Assembly: GCA_019236035.1 (NCBI GenBank)
Contig: JAFAJU010000421.1
Span: forward strand, 1 to 5,559
Direction of reading: 5' to 3'
Origin: Verrucomicrobiota bacterium
GTDB lineage: Bacteria; Verrucomicrobiota; Verrucomicrobiia; Chthoniobacterales; JAFAMB01
Length of the DNA stretch: 5,559 bases
Shown here: positions 1 to 4,202 of the stretch, piece by piece
Position numbering within the stretch: position 1 is the stretch's first letter
Layout of the letters: each line of letters begins with the position of its first letter
The notes under the pieces: generated by a model
The model's input: only the letters and a program-made list of their open reading frames with translations
What the model was told of the DNA's origin: nothing
Database searches by the model: none
Translations under genes and position numbers: made by a program

Positions 1-113
1 TCAGCGCCGAAGGCGCGATACAAAATAGCCTAGGGCAAGCGAAGGGCCGGTTTCGGCCCGTAGCGCAGCCCTAGGTAAAGCATAAAAAAACGGCTAGCGC
101 TGAAAGCGCGATA
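1..113. repeat. Intergenic palindromic repeat cluster: two GAA-loop hairpins flanking a large palindrome
   Basis: Three nested inverted repeats are visible. Hairpin A (4-16) has the stem GCGCC/GGCGC with loop GAA. Hairpin B (97-109) has the stem GCGCT/AGCGC with the same GAA loop. Positions 1-20 and 94-113 form a direct repeat matching at 16 of 20 bases. Two of the four differences are the paired C-to-T and G-to-A changes that keep the stem closed. Between them, CCTAGGGC (29-36) pairs with GCCCTAGG (68-75), enclosing a second hairpin, GGGCCG (44-49) with CGGCCC (54-59). No credible reading frame crosses the region. The architecture suggests a dispersed intergenic repeat family, possibly transcribed; from memory, similar CCTAGGG-type palindromes occur in Verrucomicrobiota and Planctomycetota genomes, but this is unchecked. 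The left end may continue beyond the window. Confidence 0.7.
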
Positions 114-122
114 GAAGGCTAT

Positions 123-176
123 CCTGAGTCACGTCTTGTACGGAGCCGCTTACGAGAAACCAGGAAACGTGACAGG
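123..176 (+). ncRNA. Possible structured 5' leader of the protease operon
   Basis: An imperfect long hairpin lies 36 bases before the protease start. The outer stem is CCT (123-125) with AGG (174-176), then GTCACGT (128-134) with ACGTGAC (167-173), with a GA bulge at 126-127. It stacks on the 5' side directly onto an inner stem, CTTGTA (135-140) with TACGAG (151-156), which includes one G-U pair. A 10-base bulge (157-166) and a 10-base apical loop (141-150) complete it. I do not recognise a riboswitch family. It could be a leader regulating the operon, another member of the adjacent repeat cluster, or chance. No clear -35/-10 promoter was found in 1-212. Confidence 0.3.
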
Positions 177-198
177 CGACACGGGCTAATCCTGTGCT

Positions 199-202
199 AA
201 GG
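199..202 (+). promoter_or_regulatory. Weak ribosome binding site of the protease gene
   Basis: AAGG lies 10 bases before the ATG at 213. It is a short, slightly distant Shine-Dalgarno match. It is consistent with the chosen start because the encoded protein then begins with a basic MKRK stretch and a hydrophobic segment, as expected for an exported protease. Confidence 0.4.
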
Positions 203-212
203 TTCACCTTCG

Positions 213-1511
213 ATGAAGCGCAAAATTGTGTACGGCTTTCTGGGCCTGTTGCTGATCTTTAACCTCGCAGTGGGGGTCAGGGTATTAACCTCGAGTGCGG
301 CCGCAGATTCCGACGATGCCGGATACGAGAATCTCACGGTATTTACCCGGGCGCTTCAGTTGATCCGTCAAGACTATGTCGACCCGAATAAGATCGGATA
401 CAAAGATCTGACGTACTCTGCGCTGCGGGGAATGCTCAGCAGCCTGGATCCTCACAGCCAGTTCATGGAACCGACTGATTTCCGGGACATGCAGGACGAG
501 ACCCGGAGCGAGTTTGGCGGACTCGGTATCGTTGTATCGACCAAGGACGGCGTCCTGACCGTGGTCTCACCCATGGAAGATACTCCTGGCTTCCGTGCCG
601 GGATTTTGCCTGGGGACCAGATCCTGCGAATTAACGGCATCACCACGGAAAAAATGAGTCTTCAGGATGCCATTGATCTTTTGCGTGGAGATCCCGGTCA
701 GAAGGTCACGCTGACGATTTATCGGCCTTCCAACAAGGAGACCAAGGACTATGTTTTGCAACGAGAAATCATCAAAGTGGCGAGCGTGAAGGACGCCAAG
801 ATTCTCGATCAATCGGTCACCGGAAACTTTAAAATCGGCTACTTACGAATCACCCAATTCAACGAGCCCACGGCTCAGGAATTAAGCCAGAAACTCAATG
901 AGTTACAGGCTCAAGGGATGCAGGCGCTGATTGTCGACCTGCGCTACAACCCGGGCGGGCTATTAACCAGTGCGGTTGACGTTTGCGGGCTCTTTCTCGC
1001 TCCGAAGACGATGGTCGTTTACACTGAAGGTCGGGACGCCTCGCAACGACGGGAGTATGACACCAGTAAGAATGAGAAGCAGCGCCCTAACTTCCCAATG
1101 GTCCTGCTTGTTAACGGCGGGAGCGCGAGTGGATCAGAGATTGTGGCCGGCGCACTCAAAGACCTGAACCGAGCGATTCTGGTGGGCGAGACTACTTTCG
1201 GGAAAGGATCGGTGCAAAGCGTTATCCAATTGCCGGACGGGTCGGCTCTGCGGTTGACGACCGCAAAATACTACACACCGAGTAAGCAGGTCATCCACGA
1301 AAAGGGTATAACCCCGAATATTAAAGCTTCGCTTTCATCGGACCAGGAACGTGCGCTGATTCTAAGGCGTCGCGATGGGCTCCTTTCGCCAGATGAACAG
1401 AAGTTCGTCAGTGAACAGAAGGATACCCAACTGGATCGCGCGGTGGATGCTTTAAAGGGCGTGATGATCTACAACCAGAATGAAAAACAGCCCCAGGCCG
1501 CCGAGCAGTGA
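213..1511 (+). CDS. ctpA: S41 family carboxyl-terminal processing protease (CtpA-like), PDZ-containing
   Basis: This serine protease cleaves exported proteins near their C termini, in the periplasm or at the inner membrane. The 432 residues read: basic start MKRK; hydrophobic signal peptide or anchor (about 5-30, with a possible cleavage site near SSAAA); an N-terminal helical cap with the family signature SLDPHSQF (77-84); a PDZ domain (about 97-180, with GLGI at 103-106); and the S41 catalytic domain (about 190-370). The catalytic Ser is S306 in GGSASGSE. The general base is K331 in TFGKGSVQ, exactly 25 residues later, as in characterised CtpA enzymes, and Q335 follows at +4. DLRYNPGG (242-249) is the conserved core strand. 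Length and order fit CtpA/CtpB and not the longer Prc/Tsp, which has a large extra C-terminal region. The 390-432 tail is hydrophilic and Gln/Glu-rich. The stop overlaps the tsaD start by four bases, implying a shared transcript. The substrate cannot be deduced. Confidence 0.96.
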   Translation: MKRKIVYGFLGLLLIFNLAVGVRVLTSSAAADSDDAGYENLTVFTRALQLIRQDYVDPNKIGYKDLTYSALRGMLSSLDPHSQFMEPTDFRDMQDETRSEFGGLGIVVSTKDGVLTVVSPMEDTPGFRAGILPGDQILRINGITTEKMSLQDAIDLLRGDPGQKVTLTIYRPSNKETKDYVLQREIIKVASVKDAKILDQSVTGNFKIGYLRITQFNEPTAQELSQKLNELQAQGMQALIVDLRYNPGGLLTSAVDVCGLFLAPKTMVVYTEGRDASQRREYDTSKNEKQRPNFPMVLLVNGGSASGSEIVAGALKDLNRAILVGETTFGKGSVQSVIQLPDGSALRLTTAKYYTPSKQVIHEKGITPNIKASLSSDQERALILRRRDGLLSPDEQKFVSEQKDTQLDRAVDALKGVMIYNQNEKQPQAAEQ

Positions 1512-2560
1512 ACCGGGCGCTGATATTAGCGGTCGAAACATCATGTGACGAGACAGCGGTAGCCATTCTTCGAGGCCGGTTGGAACTTTTGGCTTCCGAA
1601 ATTTCGAGCCAAATCGATCTTCACAAGAAGTATGGAGGTGTTGTTCCTGAGGTGGCTTCCCGGAATCATCTACCGAGAATCCGGCCGCTTATTGAGCGAG
1701 CGGCCGAACGCGCGGGCTGCTCTCTGGCCGACATCGATTGCGTTGCAGCAACGCGTGGCCCGGGACTCCTGACTTCACTGCTCGTTGGCTACAGTGTCGC
1801 CAAAGGTTTGGCCATTGGACTGGGGAAGCCGTTTATTGGAATTAACCATTTGGAAGGTCACCTGTTGTCACCTTTTCTTGGAGAGCCTTACGGGCCTCTC
1901 CCCTCCGTAGGGCTGATCGTCAGCGGCGGACACACCCTCTTGGTTCATCTGACAGACGTGGGCACTTATCGTCTCCTCGGGCGAACACTCGACGATGCGG
2001 CTGGCGAAGCATTCGACAAGGTAGCGAAGCTTCTCGGATTGCCGTATCCCGGAGGCCCGGAGATTGATCGTCTCGCCAAACAGGGAAATCCAAAGCGGTT
2101 CGACCTTCCTCGGAGCATGCTCACCAGCCGGGACTTCAATTTTAGTTTCAGCGGATTGAAGACCGCGGTCCGTTATCTGTTGCCAAAGCTCGAGGGTGAT
2201 TTTAGGGCGGATCTTTGTGCCTCCTTTCAGGAGGCTGTCGTGGATGTGCTTGTGCGCAAAGCGGTGAGCGCAACTAAAGCCTGCGGGACGCATTTGCTCG
2301 CTGTAAGCGGAGGCGTAAGCTGCAATTCGCGGCTCCGCTCGAAAATGACCGACGCCGCCGCTGCCGCGGGTCTGGATCTGAAACTCGCCAAGCCGGCTCT
2401 CAGTACCGACAATGCTGCAATGATTGCCTACGCAGCGCTGGAACGCTATTTGCGCGGATATCGGTCTAACGTGAGTGAGGATGCCGATCCGAATCTGAAG
2501 ATAGGAGTTCAGGAGTTACAGGAGTTCAGGAGTTACAGGAGTTCAGGAGTTGCAGAATGA
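1508..2560 (+). CDS. tsaD: tRNA N6-adenosine threonylcarbamoyltransferase, catalytic subunit TsaD
   Basis: TsaD transfers the threonylcarbamoyl group from threonylcarbamoyl-AMP to A37 of tRNAs reading ANN codons. In bacteria it works in the cytoplasm with TsaB and TsaE, using the intermediate made by TsaC/TsaC2; none of those partners is in the window. The 350 residues show the family ASKHA fold motifs: ETSCDET (10-16), metal ligands H114 and H118 in NHLEGH, the nucleotide loop VSGGHT (138-143), DDAAGEAFDK (162-171), FSGLKT (214-219), SGGVSCNSRLR (267-277), and third metal ligand D301 in STDNAAMIA. The GTG start at 1508 lies in a GTGA overlap with the protease stop, so translation is probably coupled; no better start or strong Shine-Dalgarno is visible. 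The conserved core ends near residue 320. Residues 333-350 are encoded by a 17-bp tandem repeat and replace the usual family C terminus, a probable repeat insertion that kept the enzyme intact. Confidence 0.98.
   Translation: MNRALILAVETSCDETAVAILRGRLELLASEISSQIDLHKKYGGVVPEVASRNHLPRIRPLIERAAERAGCSLADIDCVAATRGPGLLTSLLVGYSVAKGLAIGLGKPFIGINHLEGHLLSPFLGEPYGPLPSVGLIVSGGHTLLVHLTDVGTYRLLGRTLDDAAGEAFDKVAKLLGLPYPGGPEIDRLAKQGNPKRFDLPRSMLTSRDFNFSFSGLKTAVRYLLPKLEGDFRADLCASFQEAVVDVLVRKAVSATKACGTHLLAVSGGVSCNSRLRSKMTDAAAAAGLDLKLAKPALSTDNAAMIAYAALERYLRGYRSNVSEDADPNLKIGVQELQEFRSYRSSGVAE
2504..2554 (+). repeat. 17-bp tandem repeat (3 copies) inside the 3' end of tsaD
   Basis: Three consecutive 17-bp units, each GGAGTTCA followed by GGAGTTACA, start at 2504, 2521 and 2538. 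The only difference is A to G in the last unit (GGAGTTGCA). Because 17 is not a multiple of three, each copy is read in a different frame, but three copies (51 bp) preserve the tsaD frame. Every half unit carries AGGAG, the Shine-Dalgarno core. An inverted copy lies at 2711-2740. Confidence 0.95.
2545..2549 (+). promoter_or_regulatory. Repeat-derived Shine-Dalgarno sequence AGGAG
   Basis: AGGAG in the last repeat unit ends seven bases before the ATG at 2557, an ideal spacing. It is the best Shine-Dalgarno match in the window, stronger than those of the recognised genes. It may be accidental, since the same pentamer recurs throughout the repeat. Confidence 0.3.
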
Positions 2561-2679
2561 AACGAGCGAACTCTTCGTTTGTAGGCGGATGCTATGTCCC
2601 CGCATGCGGGTTCAACACTATTCGCGCTCGATGCGCGCCAGCCCCCAAATTTTCTTGGTTCAGGCTCGATTTAGGCTAG
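2557..2679 (+). CDS. Putative 40-residue small protein overlapping the tsaD stop (uncertain)
   Basis: An ATG overlaps the tsaD stop (ATGA, 2557-2560) and is preceded by AGGAG at seven bases, which is exactly the layout of a translationally coupled downstream gene. The frame runs 40 codons to TAG at 2677. The product starts MKRANSSFVGG, has three cysteines (12, 17, 26), is basic overall, and shows no signal peptide or membrane segment. I recognise no family. The frame overlaps a possible terminator hairpin and two palindromes, and the spacer looks repeat-derived, so a fortuitous frame is the more likely explanation. Conservation across relatives or ribosome profiling would decide. Confidence 0.18.
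   Translation: MKRANSSFVGGCYVPACGFNTIRARCAPAPKFSWFRLDLG
2560..2580 (+). terminator. Weak hairpin at the tsaD stop, possible terminator
   Basis: AAACGA (2560-2565) pairs with TCGTTT (2575-2580) across a nine-base loop, which could alternatively fold as GAG-CGAA-CTC (2564-2573). The stem begins at the last base of the tsaD stop codon. The right arm ends in only three T residues and the stem is AT-rich, so termination would be inefficient at best. Confidence 0.25.
2599..2637. repeat. Two short palindromes in the tsaD/exonuclease spacer
   Basis: CCCGCATGCGGG (2599-2610) is a perfect 12-base palindrome. Shortly after, CGCGC (2623-2627) pairs with GCGCG (2633-2637) across the five-base loop TCGAT. 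They could be protein-binding sites or parts of a folded transcript. No poly-T follows either, so they are poor terminators. Confidence 0.5.
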
Positions 2680-2710
2680 GCGGCGAAGCAAATCGGCTGC
2701 GGCCCTCTTC

Positions 2711-2749
2711 CTCCTGAACTCCTGCAACTCCTGAACTCCTGACTCCTGC
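2711..2749 (-). repeat. Inverted copy of the tsaD 17-bp repeat
   Basis: Read on the minus strand, 2740-2711 matches plus-strand 2520-2549 at 29 of 30 bases, the difference being A versus G in the GTTACA/GTTGCA half unit. A further partial unit (GACTCCTG, 2741-2748) follows. The tract then grades into a pyrimidine-rich, low-complexity stretch with two CTTCTTG copies (about 2750-2756 and 2775-2781) that ends just before the exonuclease start. With the copy in tsaD it forms inverted arms around a spacer of about 160 bp. Confidence 0.92.
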
Positions 2750-2787
2750 CTTCTTGACTTCTCCGCTCCTTGGCTTCTTGGTTCCGC

Positions 2788-3696
2788 GTGAGACTCCTCC
2801 TAATCGACGGCCACTACTATGTCTATCGTTCCTATCATGCCATTCAATCACTGACAAATTCACGCGGCGAGCCCACCAACGCGATCTACGGTTTCGTCAA
2901 TACCGTCCGGAAAATGGTCAAGGACCTCCAGCCTGACCTGGCCGCGATCTTTTGGGATGAAGGACTCCCTGCAAAGCGGTTGGAATTGCAGCCTGCGTAC
3001 AAGCAGCAGCGCGAGGCGATGCCCGACAAGATGATCCCGCAACTCGATTTTATTCGGGAATTCTGTGCTCCGATGGGATTCACCTCAATCGCAAAGCCGA
3101 ACACTGAGGCGGACGACCTGATGGCCTGCTACACGATGGCCGCAGGAGGCAAACAGATTGAGACGGTTCTGGCAACAAACGATAAAGACCTTTTCCAGCT
3201 TGTGAATGATTCGGTCACGGTCTATTCGACGAACAAAAGCGACCTCAAAAACCCGAAAGATCCCTACGCGCTGCTGGGAGTTCGAGAGGTAACCGAAAAA
3301 TGGGGTGTGCGGCCCGAATGTATTGGCGAAGTTCTAGCCCTTACCGGTGACAGTGTGGACAACATACCCGGAATCGAGGGAATCGGGCAAAAGACCGCCG
3401 CAAATTTGATAGCCGAGTTTGGAACGATTGAGCGGCTGCTTGAAAATCTTGACCACCTCCCAAACTTGAAACTTAGAGCCAAACTAGCTGCGAACCGGGA
3501 AAGAATCGAACAAAACCGCCGAATGGTCCGACTCGAAGCCGATCATGAAATCCCCGTACCAATTCTCGATCTCAAGATTCGCCCCGACTATCCGACGTAC
3601 ATTGCCGGACTGAAAAAGTGGGAGTTCAGGAAGTTGTTGGCTGAAGTGGAGGAAGAAGCAAGAAGAGTTCCGCAGTCCCAAGGCGAGCTGTTTTGA
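2788..3696 (+). CDS. Stand-alone 5'-3' exonuclease / flap endonuclease (DNA polymerase I N-terminal domain family)
   Basis: The enzyme is predicted to remove RNA primers and 5' flaps during lagging-strand synthesis or repair. From GTG at 2788 it has 302 residues and opens MRLLLIDG, the usual N terminus of Pol I exonuclease domains. A TTG at 2770 would add six residues (MASWFR) encoded by the low-complexity repeat flank, so I prefer 2788; neither start has a Shine-Dalgarno site. Metal ligands and signatures are all present: D7, D57 (FWDEG), R64, YKQQR (71-75), E107/D109/D110 (TEADD), D132/D134 (TNDKDL), and D188/D191 in GDSVDNIPG, followed by the helix-hairpin-helix GIEGIGQKTA (195-204). The protein ends where Pol I would continue, with no 3'-5' exonuclease or polymerase domain; the TGA is clear and no polymerase remnant follows. 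E. coli Xni/ExoIX is shorter and less complete. The last five residues, QGELF, resemble a beta-clamp binding motif. Confidence 0.93.
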   Translation: MRLLLIDGHYYVYRSYHAIQSLTNSRGEPTNAIYGFVNTVRKMVKDLQPDLAAIFWDEGLPAKRLELQPAYKQQREAMPDKMIPQLDFIREFCAPMGFTSIAKPNTEADDLMACYTMAAGGKQIETVLATNDKDLFQLVNDSVTVYSTNKSDLKNPKDPYALLGVREVTEKWGVRPECIGEVLALTGDSVDNIPGIEGIGQKTAANLIAEFGTIERLLENLDHLPNLKLRAKLAANRERIEQNRRMVRLEADHEIPVPILDLKIRPDYPTYIAGLKKWEFRKLLAEVEEEARRVPQSQGELF

Positions 3697-3866
3697 GCTA
3701 ATGGACGTTTTCCCGAAGAGCCACCGCTGAAGAGCCTCCCCCTTGCGCATCGAAGTACGGAACTGGGAGATCGAATCCCGATTTCGGAATAGCCTTTCAT
3801 CCCTTATTCGCTGGCCCGTCGAGTGCTCCCCTGGGAAAACCTTCCAAAAACTTCATGGCATGGCCG

Positions 3867-3878
3867 ATGCTTAAGCAT
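3867..3878. promoter_or_regulatory. 12-base palindrome, possible operator
   Basis: ATGCTTAAGCAT is a perfect inverted repeat with no spacer, 80 bases before the small membrane-protein frame. Perfect palindromes of this size can bind dimeric regulators, but no regulator is encoded nearby and the site occurs only once in the window. Confidence 0.2.
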
Positions 3879-3940
3879 AGTGGCGCCGGAGAATCCAATT
3901 TCTTGAAGATCTCCAGCCAAGCCTCCGGAAAATAATTGCC

Positions 3941-3946
3941 AAAGGA
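3941..3946 (+). promoter_or_regulatory. Candidate ribosome binding site of the small membrane protein
   Basis: AAAGGA lies 11 bases before the ATG at 3958, slightly far but plausible. A competing site, GAGGT (4060-4064), sits only four bases before an internal ATG at 4069, which is too close to be optimal. Confidence 0.3.
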
Positions 3947-3957
3947 TCTAGTAATTC

Positions 3958-4146
3958 ATGAAACCGCGTGGGTCGAACGAGTTGGAAAAGAGCAAAGTTC
4001 TGCCTTGCACACAGCTCTCCGAATCGCCAATCAAGGCCAACAGAGATAGCGCTCGGAATGAGGTCGGCATGACTATTCTTTGGTTTATTCTTGGAACGGT
4101 GTGTGCGGGGCTAGCCTGGGTGTTGCTCTCAATTCTGTTGAAATGA
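3958..4146 (+). CDS. Small hypothetical single-pass membrane protein
   Basis: No family is recognised. From ATG 3958 the frame gives 62 residues: a hydrophilic, charged stretch (1-37) followed by a strongly hydrophobic helix (about 38-61, reading MTILWFILG and then AWVLLSILL) and a terminal Lys. Starting instead at ATG 4069 would yield a 25-residue protein that is almost only the membrane helix, similar in size to small bacterial membrane peptides. The hydrophobic block is well defined and stops cleanly before TGA, which favours a real product, at least for the short form. Composition in the first 37 codons is unremarkable and could be non-coding. It ends 33 bases before the end of the converging halogenase gene. 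Not enough is visible to propose a function. Confidence 0.4.
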   Translation: MKPRGSNELEKSKVLPCTQLSESPIKANRDSARNEVGMTILWFILGTVCAGLAWVLLSILLK

Positions 4147-4202
4147 GGCGATTCGACTGAGCTCGCCGAAGTCCTCGCCCTACCGTGCCGCGTGGCGTAG
4201 GG
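4147..4202. terminator. Hairpins between convergent genes, possible bidirectional terminator
   Basis: Two stems lie at the convergence point. GGCGA (4147-4151) pairs with TCGCC (4163-4167) immediately after the small gene's stop. CCCTAC (4178-4183) pairs with GTAGGG (4197-4202), with an inner GCC/GGC (4187-4189 with 4194-4196), and this second stem overlaps the halogenase stop codon. Neither is followed by a T run on either strand, so any termination would be non-canonical. Confidence 0.3.

Larger units (their letters stand above)
3697..3957. other. Intergenic region without a convincing gene
   Basis: In this 261-bp gap no frame of convincing length or composition was seen on either strand. 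It contains the perfect 12-base palindrome ATGCTTAAGCAT (3867-3878) and a 6-bp inverted repeat, CCGGAG (3886-3891) with CTCCGG (3923-3928), followed by AAAATAATTG. A nested alternative is GGAGA (3888-3892) with TCTCC (3910-3914). These could be an operator and a leader structure for the small gene that follows. A T-loop-like ATCGAAT near 3773 does not fit a tRNA, because the flanking stem does not close. Confidence 0.5.

Noticed and set aside
1..120. CRISPR array
   Set aside because: The direct repeat occurs only twice, with a palindromic and not a spacer-like interval, and no cas genes are present.
1868..2293. Open frame of 141 codons on the minus strand within tsaD
   Set aside because: It lies wholly antisense to a strongly conserved gene, has no family motif and no ribosome binding site that stands out. 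It is a shadow of tsaD codon use.
2770..2787. TTG at 2770 as the exonuclease start
   Set aside because: It adds only MASWFR, encoded by the pyrimidine-rich repeat flank, ahead of the family-typical MRLLLIDG start at GTG 2788.
3621..3632. GGAGTTCAGGAA inside the exonuclease gene, resembling the 17-bp repeat unit
   Set aside because: Only about ten bases match, and they encode WEFRKL in an ordinary frame near the end of the nuclease domain; chance similarity is the simpler explanation.
3765..3790. T-loop-like GATCGAATCCC suggesting a tRNA
   Set aside because: The 5-bp T stem does not close around a standard 7-base loop, and no acceptor, D or anticodon arm can be found at the right distances.
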